NCBI GenBank assembly: GCA_963922775.1
Contig: CAWUJG010000001.1
Coordinates: 1-64,000 of the forward strand
DNA: 64,000 bases
Direction: 5' to 3'
Origin: JAHDDH01 sp963922775
Lineage (GTDB): Bacteria > Bacteroidota > Bacteroidia > Cytophagales > Amoebophilaceae
The notes beneath the pieces were generated by a model. It ran no database searches. It was not told the origin of the DNA and was given only the letters and a program-made list of their open reading frames with translations. The position numbers were made by a program, and so were the translations under genes. This document shows positions 46,442-56,099 of this stretch, one piece after another (within the stretch, counting starts at the first letter, position 1; the number at the start of each line of letters is the position of its first letter).

Positions 46442-48868
46442 ATGAAAATTTCCTATCTTTGGCTTAAAAAATACATAGCATTAAGAGAAAATCCTAATAC
46501 TATTGCTAATTTACTTATCCATAGTGGCTTAGAAAATACAGTAAAACTTGGATCATCTCAACAAGAATTTATGCAAGATCTTGTTGTAGGAAAAATACTA
46601 ACATGTATACCACATCCTAATGCAGATAAACTTCATATAACAACAGTAGATATTGGTTCAAAAATTTTAAAAATTATTTGTGGAGCTACTAACATAGCTG
46701 TTGAACAAAAAGTAGTAGTAGCACCTGTAGGTACTACACTGTATACTCCAGAAGGAAAAAAATGGAAAATAAAGAAAGCTAAAATACGTGGAGAATACTC
46801 TTATGGTATGATTTGTAGTGCAGAAGAAATAGGTCTCCATATAGCAGCAAAAAAACATGCCAATGGTATCTTGGTATTGCAAGAAAATTTTGTAATAGGC
46901 ACATCACTACAAAAGTATTTTCCTACAGATGCTATTTTTGATCTTGAAATTACACCTAATAGAGCCGATGCACTTTCTCATATAGGTGTAGCCAGAGAAC
47001 TTGCTGCTTTGTTAAATATACCCTATGTGTGGCCTGAAAAAAAAAATCAAACAGTGCTTAAAGAGCATTATTCTTATAACATACATATACATTCGCTATG
47101 TCCTAGGTTTTCTGCCCTAATGCTTTATGCTGTAAATTTACAGCAGCCTATACCATATTGGTTATCTTCTATGCTACAGGCTATTGATATTTTTCCTAAA
47201 GATATTTTTTCTGCTCTAATGGCATTTGTTATGTATGAAACAGGTCAGCCCCTTTTTGCCTTTGATATAGATAAGGTTCAAGAAAAAAAAAATCTTGTTA
47301 TAACCTATGCGCAACCTCATACACAATTTATCACTTCTGGAGGCAAAAAAATATGTCTAACAGGAGAAGAATTGGTAATAGCTGATGAAAAAGGACCTAT
47401 AGCTTTAGCAGGTGTTGACATACATGAGCGGGTTATGGTTACAGATCAGACAAAAAATATTCTTTTGACCAGTGCCTATTTTATACCTAAAGCGATCCAA
47501 AAAACACTATCAATACATCATATTCATACACCAGAAAGCTACCGATATGCTAGAGGTACAGACCCTCATGTTGTAGTAGATGCTTTACAAAGAGCTTCAT
47601 ATTTATTAGAAAATACAGCTATTGCTGAAGTTAACCAACCAATTGTAGATGTTTATTCTAAACCAATACCTTATCATGAGATTAAAATATGCTATGAAAC
47701 TATAGATAAAACTATAGGAAAAAGAATTCCAAAACAAAAAATAAAGCATATATTAAAAAGTTTAGGAATCTTGATTGATAAAGAAGATGAAAAAAATTTG
47801 TGTATACATGTACCTCCCTATAGAGTAGATGTACATAGGCCAATAGATATTATAGAAGAAATAATTAGAATATTAGGTTATAATACATTAGATACTGTAG
47901 ATACTTTGCATATGGTATCTCCTATAAATACAAGGGTTATACTTCAAGAAAAGGTACAAAAGTTATTTGTTGCACATGGTTTTCATGAAATTTATACTCA
48001 TGCATTCAGCCATAGCAAATATTATGAAAATGTAGTTAAAAATAAAGATAAACTGGTTATGTTAACTAATCCTTTATCTCATACATTAGATTGTTTGAAG
48101 ATGGATTTTATCTTTTCGGGATTAGAAGCAATAGCCTATAATTTGCATAGAAAACAAACTAATATCAAGCTATTTGAATTTGGTAAAGTTTATCTTCAAG
48201 AAAAAAAGCACTATATAGAAAAGAAGCGTTTAGGCTTATGGATAACAGGTAATACAGCATTATCTTGTTGGCATAATGTAAAAATAAAAGAAGTATCATG
48301 GCGAGATGCTAAAATAATGGTATGGAAAATACTAGCATATACTTTGGGTGAAAAAAGAGAAATAGCACAAACTATAAAAAATGAAGAAGATAGCCATTAT
48401 TATAATGGCTATTTAGAATTTTTGTATCAGAACAAATCCATAGCCTTATTAGGACAGGTAAAAAAAAAAGTTTTGGCACAATGTAAAATTACTATGCCTG
48501 TATTTTATGCTGAGTTTGACTGGGATTTGCTTTTGAGTATCTACAAAGAAAATAATCCTTATATCTATCATCCCATTTCTAAATATCCTGCTGTAAAACG
48601 CGATTTATCTATTATTATAGATGAAAGTATATTATATGAAAATATACGTAAACATTTAATTCATTCTAAGCATCCTTACTGTAAAAAATTTTCTGTTATA
48701 GATGTTTATAGAGGGAGTCCATTAGAAAAAAATAAAAAAGTGTATACACTTTCATTTATTTTACAAGCAATAGATAAAACATTAGATGAAGATATGATTG
48801 AAACTATTATGCAAAATATTATAGATAGCTTATCTAAAGCATTTAATGCTATAATACGTACATCATAA
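46442..48868 (+). CDS. pheT: Phenylalanyl-tRNA synthetase beta subunit
   Basis: The large subunit of the alpha2-beta2 synthetase that charges tRNA-Phe and edits mischarged tyrosine. The 808-residue protein has the N-terminal tRNA-binding domain (VVGKILTCIPHPNADKLHIT), the B3/B4 editing region, two B5 domains, a catalytic-like domain and the C-terminal FDX-ACB domain with YPAVKRDLSIIIDES and a final part with YRGSPLEKNKKVYTLSF. It is complete. pheS is not in the window. The zapB-like and zapA genes follow closely (10 bases). Confidence 0.96.
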   Translation: MKISYLWLKKYIALRENPNTIANLLIHSGLENTVKLGSSQQEFMQDLVVGKILTCIPHPNADKLHITTVDIGSKILKIICGATNIAVEQKVVVAPVGTTLYTPEGKKWKIKKAKIRGEYSYGMICSAEEIGLHIAAKKHANGILVLQENFVIGTSLQKYFPTDAIFDLEITPNRADALSHIGVARELAALLNIPYVWPEKKNQTVLKEHYSYNIHIHSLCPRFSALMLYAVNLQQPIPYWLSSMLQAIDIFPKDIFSALMAFVMYETGQPLFAFDIDKVQEKKNLVITYAQPHTQFITSGGKKICLTGEELVIADEKGPIALAGVDIHERVMVTDQTKNILLTSAYFIPKAIQKTLSIHHIHTPESYRYARGTDPHVVVDALQRASYLLENTAIAEVNQPIVDVYSKPIPYHEIKICYETIDKTIGKRIPKQKIKHILKSLGILIDKEDEKNLCIHVPPYRVDVHRPIDIIEEIIRILGYNTLDTVDTLHMVSPINTRVILQEKVQKLFVAHGFHEIYTHAFSHSKYYENVVKNKDKLVMLTNPLSHTLDCLKMDFIFSGLEAIAYNLHRKQTNIKLFEFGKVYLQEKKHYIEKKRLGLWITGNTALSCWHNVKIKEVSWRDAKIMVWKILAYTLGEKREIAQTIKNEEDSHYYNGYLEFLYQNKSIALLGQVKKKVLAQCKITMPVFYAEFDWDLLLSIYKENNPYIYHPISKYPAVKRDLSIIIDESILYENIRKHLIHSKHPYCKKFSVIDVYRGSPLEKNKKVYTLSFILQAIDKTLDEDMIETIMQNIIDSLSKAFNAIIRTS

Positions 48869-48877
48869 TTTTTTGTT

Positions 48878-49147
48878 ATGCGTTTAGAAGAACAGGTTGA
48901 TCTACTTTCTCAAAATATAGATCAATTGTTAGAAGTTTGTCTACAACAAAAGCAGAAAATTGAATATTTAACAAAAAAAAATAAGCAATTAAAACAGATA
49001 ATATTGACTCAACAGCAAAAAGATGTTGTAGATAATACTTTAGATAAAAAAAAGATTAATGACTATATTGGGACTATAGATCAATGTATACATCAAATTA
49101 ACCAGATAAAAAAAATCCATAATGAAGGAGCTTTCAATAAAAATTAA
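48878..49147 (+). CDS. Short coiled-coil protein upstream of zapA (ZapB-like)
   Basis: An 89-residue, largely helical protein with heptad-like Leu/Ile spacing (about 1-45), followed by a charged tail. Genes of this size directly before zapA are common in Bacteroidota; a role as ZapB-like partner in division is a guess from position and coiled-coil character. Its 3' end overlaps zapA by 26 bases, so translation is coupled. Confidence 0.65.
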   Translation: MRLEEQVDLLSQNIDQLLEVCLQQKQKIEYLTKKNKQLKQIILTQQQKDVVDNTLDKKKINDYIGTIDQCIHQINQIKKIHNEGAFNKN

Positions 49148-49403
49148 AATATGCGACAGAATGTATCCTATGAAGGTTAATACAGAAGAAGAGGAAAGGA
49201 TACGTGCTATCAGCAAAAAGATAAACCAGCGGATTTTTTCTTACCAGAAAAAATTTGGTATAAAAGATTATCAAGATTTATTGGCAATGGTTGCTTTTGA
49301 TTGTCTTGTGGATTTGCATAAAGTCAAAAATATCCATGAAGTACAGATAGAAAAAAAATTGATAAAACTTTCAGAGAAAATACAAAATATGTTAGCAAAC
49401 TAA
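49122..49403 (+). CDS. zapA: Cell division protein ZapA
   Basis: ZapA bundles FtsZ filaments at the division ring. The 93-residue protein begins MKELSIKIKICDRMYPMKV and has EEERIRAISKKINQRIF and DYQDLLAMVAFDCLVDL, the family core. The pheT-zapB-like-zapA order is typical of Bacteroidota. About 220 bases of AT-rich sequence follow before ndh. Confidence 0.88.
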   Translation: MKELSIKIKICDRMYPMKVNTEEEERIRAISKKINQRIFSYQKKFGIKDYQDLLAMVAFDCLVDLHKVKNIHEVQIEKKLIKLSEKIQNMLAN

Positions 49404-49621
49404 TTTTTTGTAAAAAGTTTCGGATAGTGTTTTATATAGATAATCAACAGAAAATTTTTATCATTGTTAAATAAAATGTTTAGATGCTATTATTGTCATA
49501 GTTATCAGAAAGATTTATCTCCTATACAAATTAGGAAATAAACTATAACATAGATATTTTTATATGGCCTATGGACCAATGAAATAGTGCCTCTTTAATT
49601 TTAAATATTCATTTTTTTTAT

Positions 49622-50905
49622 ATGCTTTCCTATTATACTGACTTAAATATTCCTACTACACCTTATACACGTATTGTAATTATAGGTGGAGGATTTGGAG
49701 GTATTCAGCTGGTAAAAAGGCTAACGCAAAATAAGCAGGTACAGATTGTATTGCTTGATAAAAATAATTATCATACTTTTCAGCCTTTGTTATATCAGGT
49801 AGCTACAGGAGCTTTGGAGCCAGATACTGTTGTAGAACCTTTGCGGGATATTTTACACCAATATCCACATTTTTATTTCCGACATGCAAAGGTATTACAA
49901 ATACAAGCAGAAAAAAATAAAATTATTACTTCATCTGGTGCATTAACATATAACTATCTTGTGTTAGCTAATGGTGCTAAAACAAATTATTTTTATAACG
50001 AATCTATATCCCAGTATAGTTTGCCAATGAAAGATTTAAGTGATGCCATAAAGCTTAGACAAAAAGTACTACAAAATTTAGAAAAAATTATTATAGCCCG
50101 TAATCAGAGTACATTATCTTTATTACAAAATTTTGTAGTAGTGGGAGGAGGTCCAACAGGAGTAGAAATAGCTGGTGCATTGGGCGAGCTACGTAAAAAT
50201 GTATTACCCCATCAGTATCCAGAAATAGATACAGCACAGATGCAAATTATTTTGATAGAAGGTACAGATCGTGTGCTAAATACAATGTCAAAAAGATCTT
50301 CTCAAAAGACTTTTCGCTATTTACAAACATTAGGGGTAAAGGTTATACTCAATAAATTTGTTAAAAGCTATAATGGCAAAATAGTAGTTTTAGATGATCA
50401 GTCTACTTTGCAGAGTAATAATTTAATTTGGGCTGCAGGAGTAAAAGGCAATATTATTGTTGGTTTACAAGAAAAATCAATTAAAAAAGGAAGGGTATTA
50501 GTAAATAATTATAGTCAGGTAGAAGGATATAAAAATATTTTTGCTATAGGTGATGTAGCCCTTATGGTAGATGAAAGGTATCCTCAAGGTTATCCTATGA
50601 TAGCGCCTGTGGCTATGCAGCAGGGTAAACTTTTAGCACAAAACTTATTACATCTATTAGAAAATAAAACCTTAAAAAAATTTAAGTATTTTGATAAAGG
50701 TATGATGGCTATAGTATCAGAAAATAAAGCAGTAGTAGATTTACCTATAAAAGGTTTAGGTTTTGGCGGATTTTTTGCTTGGTTAGCTTGGCTTGTAGTT
50801 CATATGCTTTTTGTACAAGGTAAACGCAATAGATTAGTAATTTTGAGTAATTGGCTTTGGAGCTATTGCACAAAAAATAAGGGTATGAAGGGAATAATGA
50901 AATAA
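49622..50905 (+). CDS. ndh: Type II NADH:quinone oxidoreductase
   Basis: A single-subunit, non-proton-pumping NADH dehydrogenase. The 427-residue protein has two Rossmann motifs: FAD-binding IIGGGFGGIQLVKRL (about 21-34) and NAD-binding VVGGGPTGVEIAGALGEL (about 176-193), with the FAD-contact IFAIGDVALMVDERYPQGYPMIAPVAMQQGK toward the C-terminus. The C-terminal part ends with a hydrophobic, amphipathic stretch (FGGFFAWLAWLVVHMLFVQGK) for membrane attachment. With coxA and ctaA it makes an aerobic chain plausible; NuoB suggests complex I as well. Confidence 0.93.
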   Translation: MLSYYTDLNIPTTPYTRIVIIGGGFGGIQLVKRLTQNKQVQIVLLDKNNYHTFQPLLYQVATGALEPDTVVEPLRDILHQYPHFYFRHAKVLQIQAEKNKIITSSGALTYNYLVLANGAKTNYFYNESISQYSLPMKDLSDAIKLRQKVLQNLEKIIIARNQSTLSLLQNFVVVGGGPTGVEIAGALGELRKNVLPHQYPEIDTAQMQIILIEGTDRVLNTMSKRSSQKTFRYLQTLGVKVILNKFVKSYNGKIVVLDDQSTLQSNNLIWAAGVKGNIIVGLQEKSIKKGRVLVNNYSQVEGYKNIFAIGDVALMVDERYPQGYPMIAPVAMQQGKLLAQNLLHLLENKTLKKFKYFDKGMMAIVSENKAVVDLPIKGLGFGGFFAWLAWLVVHMLFVQGKRNRLVILSNWLWSYCTKNKGMKGIMK

Positions 50906-51137
50906 TTGTAATATAAAACAAGTAACACATGCCAAAATTTATTTCCAAGATAATTTGTCTTAAATAAGATACTTAAATTGAAAATTATTTTTTTTTTTAG
51001 CGGCTAACAAGATATTGTTATAAACAAAAGGTAAATTTAATGTTAAAAATATTGTTATAATTTAAATTTATAGTACGAAAAAAATTACAATCTTATTAAT
51101 TTTTTTTATATTGGTAAAATTTTATAATTTATTTATA

Positions 51138-52355
51138 ATGTATCCAAAAAAATCCATACTTCATCTTTTTTGCCTTACTCCACTGTTTTGGCTAACAAAC
51201 TGTAGTATTTTTAGTAAAAAAGATAAAACAACTGCTCAAATTATTTTTAGTAATTCTAAAAACACAAAAATAAAAGATAATAAACTGCTTATAGATAAAA
51301 AATTAGTACGTGTTCCAGGTGGTTCATATGCTTCAGGTGTAAAGATGGCAAATTCTCTAGGTCAGCAAGCCAGTCCAATAAGAAAAATTCAGGTATCTGA
51401 ATTTTATATTGGTGCTACTTTAACTACAAACTATGAATACCGAACTTATGTAGAGACACTAAGGCAGGGTATTAATAAGCTTCAAAATAAAGTTGATACA
51501 CAAAAAAATACTACCAATAATAAACCTACTGATCCTTCAATTAAAAATACAAAAAATATAAAAAAGTCTAAAAAAAAAGATCCCAAAAAAATTTATGAAG
51601 AAGCCCTTCCAAATTTAACTGTTTGGAACAGTAAATTTTCTTCTAGCTATAATGACAAAGGCAACAGATACTTTTATGCCAAACAATATAACAATTACCC
51701 AGTAGTAGGAGTGAGCTTTTTACAAGCTATTGAGTATTGTGCATGGAAAACAAAATTATATCAACAAGAAGAAGAATTTTTTCAAGATAAGAAAAAGAAT
51801 AGAACTATAAGTAAAGAAGAAATAGCTACAAGAAAATATACTCTACCTACAGAGATAGAATGGGAGTATGCTACAACAGCTAATGATATGGATGTAGGTA
51901 TGCCAAAAGAAAGAACAAAAAGATTATACCCTTGGGATGGAAAATCTTTTGTGATAGACAGAGGACCTAATATAGGAAGTTATAAAGCCAATTTTAAAAG
52001 AGGACCTGGAAGTTATGGTGAAAAAGGTTCTTATCCTACAGCAAATGTAGATAAATATCCTCCCAATGATTTTGGTATCTATATAGGAGGTAATTTAAGA
52101 GAATGGACATGCGATATTTATAGACAAGATACTTTATTAGATATTAATGATTTGAACCCAAGTAGAAAAGACGGTACATTAGATCCTGAATCAAACTATG
52201 ATCCTAAAAATTCTTTGATAAGTGATAAAGTACGTGTAATAAAAGGAGCCTCTTGGAGAGATGTCCCTTACTACCTTCAGGTAAGTACTAGAAGATATTG
52301 TAAAGAAGATACTTCATCTGCTGATGTTGGTTTTAGATGTGTAATGCACTTTTAG
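51138..52355 (+). CDS. GldJ/GldK-like FGE-fold lipoprotein
   Basis: A formylglycine-generating-enzyme-fold lipoprotein of 405 residues from the ATG at 51138 (an upstream start at 51111 would add nine residues). The signal ends in LTNC, a good lipobox with a Cys near residue 22. The fold shows VRVPGGSYASGV, YPVVGVSFLQAIEYCAWKT, LPTEIEWEYATTA, and the final IKGASWRDVPYYLQVSTRRYC...VGFRCVMHF. A Lys/Thr/Asn-rich insert (roughly 115-165) separates the first two parts. GldK and GldJ act in gliding and type IX secretion; the match cannot decide between them. Other gld genes are not adjacent; gldD is 25 kb away. Confidence 0.8.
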   Translation: MYPKKSILHLFCLTPLFWLTNCSIFSKKDKTTAQIIFSNSKNTKIKDNKLLIDKKLVRVPGGSYASGVKMANSLGQQASPIRKIQVSEFYIGATLTTNYEYRTYVETLRQGINKLQNKVDTQKNTTNNKPTDPSIKNTKNIKKSKKKDPKKIYEEALPNLTVWNSKFSSSYNDKGNRYFYAKQYNNYPVVGVSFLQAIEYCAWKTKLYQQEEEFFQDKKKNRTISKEEIATRKYTLPTEIEWEYATTANDMDVGMPKERTKRLYPWDGKSFVIDRGPNIGSYKANFKRGPGSYGEKGSYPTANVDKYPPNDFGIYIGGNLREWTCDIYRQDTLLDINDLNPSRKDGTLDPESNYDPKNSLISDKVRVIKGASWRDVPYYLQVSTRRYCKEDTSSADVGFRCVMHF

Positions 52356-52419
52356 AGGTATAAAATTACTTTTACTTTAATTTTTTTGTGTAGTTCTATC
52401 TGTATATCCCACCTTTTTT

Positions 52420-53340
52420 ATGCCTAAGATAGGGAATTTTTGTTACAAAAATATGCTATTACTAAAAAATAGCATATGCTACTATGTTGTATACTACCTC
52501 TTCTTTTTATTATCTCTACTTCCTTTTCCTATTCTCTACATTTTTGCTGATTTTTTCTATATTTTTATCTGCTATATTTTTTCTTACAGAAAAAAAGTAG
52601 TATTAGTTAATTTTAAACAAGCATTTCCCCATATTTCTTCTTTAGAAAGAAAAGGTATGGTAAAAAAATATTATCGTTATTTGGCTGATCTTGTAGTAGA
52701 AATAGTAAAAGGTATAACTATAGCAAAATCACAAGTACAAGAAAGGTGTATTATTGAAAATGTTAATTTATTACATAAATTATACAAAAAAAAAAAAAAT
52801 ATTGTTCTAGTTATGGGGCATATAGGCAACTGGGAATGGGCTGGAAATAGCCTAGCATTGGCTACGAAATATCAACTTTTTGCTATATATAAACCTTTAC
52901 GACAAAAATATATAAATAATATAAGCTGCCAATTAAGGTCAAGATTTAAGCGAAAAATTATTCCCTATCAAAATATACTCAAAACCATGCTGCAATATAA
53001 TACATCACCTAAAGCAACAGCATTCTTATTTGATCAATATCCAGGCAATAATCATATACATACTTTATCTACTAAATTTTTACACACTAATACACATTTT
53101 TTTTTAGGACCTGCAAAAATAGCACAAAAATTCAACTACCCCATAGTATACATAGGTATGAAAAAAATACAGAGAGGATATTATACCATACATATAGAAT
53201 TAATTACAGAAAAACCACAACAAAAATCTAAAGAAGCAATAGCAAAAGCATACATTCAAAAATTGGAAAACGATATAAAAAAAAATCCTATATGTTGGCT
53301 TTGGTCACATAAAAGATGGAAAAATCAGCTAAACTATTAA
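52420..53340 (+). CDS. LpxL/HtrB-like lipid A acyltransferase
   Basis: A 306-residue membrane acyltransferase of the lysophospholipid/lipid A late-acyltransferase family. An N-terminal hydrophobic region (about 12-50) anchors it, and the HxxxxE-type catalytic motif appears as GHIGNWEWAG (near 130-140). Later conserved Arg and Pro positions (IYKPLR; FDQYPGN) are present. In Bacteroidota this family transfers secondary acyl chains to lipid A; the specificity here is not known. It lies 65 bases after the GldJ/GldK-like gene. Confidence 0.85.
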   Translation: MPKIGNFCYKNMLLLKNSICYYVVYYLFFLLSLLPFPILYIFADFFYIFICYIFSYRKKVVLVNFKQAFPHISSLERKGMVKKYYRYLADLVVEIVKGITIAKSQVQERCIIENVNLLHKLYKKKKNIVLVMGHIGNWEWAGNSLALATKYQLFAIYKPLRQKYINNISCQLRSRFKRKIIPYQNILKTMLQYNTSPKATAFLFDQYPGNNHIHTLSTKFLHTNTHFFLGPAKIAQKFNYPIVYIGMKKIQRGYYTIHIELITEKPQQKSKEAIAKAYIQKLENDIKKNPICWLWSHKRWKNQLNY

Positions 53341-53413
53341 CTTATTTGGTGTTTTGCTATAATATGGCTGCGAATTATGACTTTGAATTGATAAGTTATC
53401 TATTTTAACCTTT

Positions 53414-54619
53414 ATGTTTTACTATTTATACCAATATTTAGATCATATTATGTATCTTCCTGGTTTAGGTTTATTGCAATATATTTCTTTTCGTGCATTT
53501 TTATCAGCTATATTTGCTTTGTGCATTAGTATTTTTGGTGGAAAATGGATGATAGGTTTTTTTAGTAAATACCATATTAATGAAGGCATACGTGACTTGG
53601 GATTAAAAGAACAACATTTGAAAAAAAATATTCCTACTATGGGAGGAGTCATTATTATTCTTTCCATGTTCTTACCTACTATTTTTTTCGCAAAATTACA
53701 TAATATTTATATTATTCTTGTATTAATATCTGTGTTATGGCTGGGTATTTTAGGATTTTTAGATGACTATATTAAAGTTTTTAAAAAGAATAAAGCAGGT
53801 TTAGCAGGAAAATTTAAAATTATAGGACAAGTAGGTTTAGGTACTATAGTGGGGCTTATACTGTATTTTCATCCTGATATAGTAGTATCATGTACAGAGC
53901 ATATTTTGCATGAAAACAGTATAGATTTAAGTACACATAAATATATAAAATCGATACAAACTACTATTCCATTTTTTAAAAATAATACATTGAATTATCA
54001 TACCTTATTTTCTTTTTTAACTCCAAAGTATATTTGGATATTTTATGTTTTTATTGTCATTTTTATTGTATCTGCTGTTTCTAATGGTGTAAATATAACT
54101 GATGGTCTTGATGGTTTAGCTGCTGGAACTTCTGCTGTAGTAGGTATTGCATTGGCTATTTTAGCTTATGTTTCAGGTCATTACTTTTTTGCACAATACC
54201 TAAATATTATGTATATACCTGGTACAGGTGAACTAGTAATTTTTTGTACAGCTATGGTAGGGGCTTGTATTGGTTTTTTATGGCATAATACCTATCCTGC
54301 TGAAATTTTTATGGGAGATACTGGTAGCATTACCCTAGGAGGTGTAATTGCAGTAGTAGCTTTGGCAATAAAAAAAGAATTGTTACTTCCCCTACTTTGT
54401 GGTATATTTTTTGTAGAAAACTGCTCTGTACTTTTACAAGTGATGTATTTTAAATTCACAAAAAAAAAATTTGGTATTGGAAAACGCCTATTTCTTATGG
54501 CTCCTTTACACCATCATTATCAAAAAAAAAATTGGCATGAAGCTAAAATTGTTGCAAGATTTTTAATTATTAATATTTTATTGGCTATATTCACAATAAT
54601 AACTCTAAAAATTCGTTAA
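53414..54619 (+). CDS. mraY: Phospho-N-acetylmuramoyl-pentapeptide transferase MraY
   Basis: MraY makes lipid I by transferring phospho-MurNAc-pentapeptide to undecaprenyl phosphate. The 401-residue, ten-pass membrane protein has the GVIIILSM start of TM2, the DDY motif in LGFLDDYIKVFKKNKAG (near 115-131), the NGVNITDGLDGLAAG block with metal-binding Asp residues (near 231-245), FMGDTGS, and LHHHYQKKNW at the end. An expanded loop around residues 165-190 is longer than in E. coli, as in other Bacteroidota. It pairs with murF, so peptidoglycan synthesis is encoded. Confidence 0.95.
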   Translation: MFYYLYQYLDHIMYLPGLGLLQYISFRAFLSAIFALCISIFGGKWMIGFFSKYHINEGIRDLGLKEQHLKKNIPTMGGVIIILSMFLPTIFFAKLHNIYIILVLISVLWLGILGFLDDYIKVFKKNKAGLAGKFKIIGQVGLGTIVGLILYFHPDIVVSCTEHILHENSIDLSTHKYIKSIQTTIPFFKNNTLNYHTLFSFLTPKYIWIFYVFIVIFIVSAVSNGVNITDGLDGLAAGTSAVVGIALAILAYVSGHYFFAQYLNIMYIPGTGELVIFCTAMVGACIGFLWHNTYPAEIFMGDTGSITLGGVIAVVALAIKKELLLPLLCGIFFVENCSVLLQVMYFKFTKKKFGIGKRLFLMAPLHHHYQKKNWHEAKIVARFLIINILLAIFTIITLKIR

Positions 54620-54740
54620 AGTTTACATTTTAAGTTTGTTTTAAAGTAATTATTTGGATAAAAAAATTTGTAATTTACTACTTAAAATTTAATATGTACT
54701 CCATTTTTAGTATGAAAAGTACAGTGTTTTAAAAAATTTT

Positions 54741-56099
54741 ATGCAATACATTTGCTTTATATACTTCATTTTTTTCTTTTTTTTTACTAATGCAAAGGTA
54801 GTTCTAAAAGAGAATACTTTATTATTAGATAAAATTATCTACAAAATTGGTGATGAAATTATTTCACATGCTGCTGTAGAAGAAGCCTATCAAGCATCAC
54901 AAAATAATGATCAGTTATCCAATAAAGGTAAAAAAGAATTCTTAGAACAAATAATAGACCAAAAAATACTACTTGCTGAAGCAAAAAAAAGCAATTTAAC
55001 TGTAACAAAAAAAGAAGTAGATGAAAATGTACAGATGCGTTTAGATCATATGTTAGCCCAAGCAGGTTCTGAAGAAGAATTGACAGGGTATTTTAAAAAA
55101 TCTCTAAAAGAAATTAGAGAAAATATGCAAAAAAATTTGCAAGAAGATATGTTGATTAGCAAGATGAAAGAAAAAATAATAGCTGATATAACAATTAGAC
55201 CCAAAGAGGTATCTAGTTATTACCAATCTCTTTTACCATCAAAACGTAACAATATACCCATGCAAATACAGTATATAGTCTATCAAACATATTATCCAGG
55301 ATCTGCTGAAAAATACCGTAATTATGCCTATAAAATACTACAAGATATCAAAGAGAAAATTTTAGCAGGAAAAAAATTTGAAGAAATAGTCCAAAAGTAT
55401 AGCTTAGACTATCCTTATTTTAAACAATATCCTGAAACATGGCATTGGAAATTTGGTGATTTAGATCAAGATTATGAAAGGGTAATTCGTACACTATCTC
55501 CTGGAGAAATTTCACATGTATTAGAAAATACAGAAGGATTTTATTTAATTCAATTGATAGAAAGAAAGAATAATCGATTTCGCTGTAGACATATTTTTAT
55601 GCCCCATAAAGGTATATGTAGCACAGATGATAATATAAAAAAGCTATATACACTGCATAAAAAATTTTTAAATAAAAAAATGTCTACAAAAATTGATGGA
55701 AAAAAAAAGTTGTCTGATAAGACAAGTGAAAAAAAAAAGAAAAGAAATAAAATAGCAAAAGAGAAAAAGCTAGATATCATATCAAAATTTTCATATAAAA
55801 AAAGTATAGATGATAAGGAAATATGTAATACACTTGTATTTAATGAGAAAAATGAAAGTATTTTATTAAAAGATATGCTTATTAAAATGGAAGAGGGAGA
55901 TATTACTAAGCCGGTAATTGTAGAAAATGGAAAAAAAAAATATGTACAGATTATTTATTTAGAAAAAAAAATACCTAGCCATAGCTTAAATTTTAATGAT
56001 GACTATAGTGTTATTTACCAAAAAGCATTAGAAAGAAAAAAAAAGCATGCTATTCAAAAATTTATTCAAACTGTAAAGAATGCCTATTTATCCAGATAA
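54741..56099 (+). CDS. SurA-like peptidyl-prolyl isomerase chaperone
   Basis: A 452-residue periplasmic chaperone of the SurA/parvulin type that guides outer-membrane proteins to BamA. A signal peptide (1-18) leads to an N-terminal helical domain containing KIGDEIISHAAVEEAY and EQIIDQKILLAEAKK, and a parvulin-like domain (about 177-285) with QYIVYQTYYPGSAEKYR, SLDYPYFKQYPETW, and LSPGEISHVLENTEGFYLIQLIERK. The C-terminal third has a Lys-rich insertion (about 310-355, with runs such as EKKKKRNKIAKEKK) that separates it from a last hydrophobic part. It overlaps pyrE by 20 bases. Confidence 0.85.
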   Translation: MQYICFIYFIFFFFFTNAKVVLKENTLLLDKIIYKIGDEIISHAAVEEAYQASQNNDQLSNKGKKEFLEQIIDQKILLAEAKKSNLTVTKKEVDENVQMRLDHMLAQAGSEEELTGYFKKSLKEIRENMQKNLQEDMLISKMKEKIIADITIRPKEVSSYYQSLLPSKRNNIPMQIQYIVYQTYYPGSAEKYRNYAYKILQDIKEKILAGKKFEEIVQKYSLDYPYFKQYPETWHWKFGDLDQDYERVIRTLSPGEISHVLENTEGFYLIQLIERKNNRFRCRHIFMPHKGICSTDDNIKKLYTLHKKFLNKKMSTKIDGKKKLSDKTSEKKKKRNKIAKEKKLDIISKFSYKKSIDDKEICNTLVFNEKNESILLKDMLIKMEEGDITKPVIVENGKKKYVQIIYLEKKIPSHSLNFNDDYSVIYQKALERKKKHAIQKFIQTVKNAYLSR

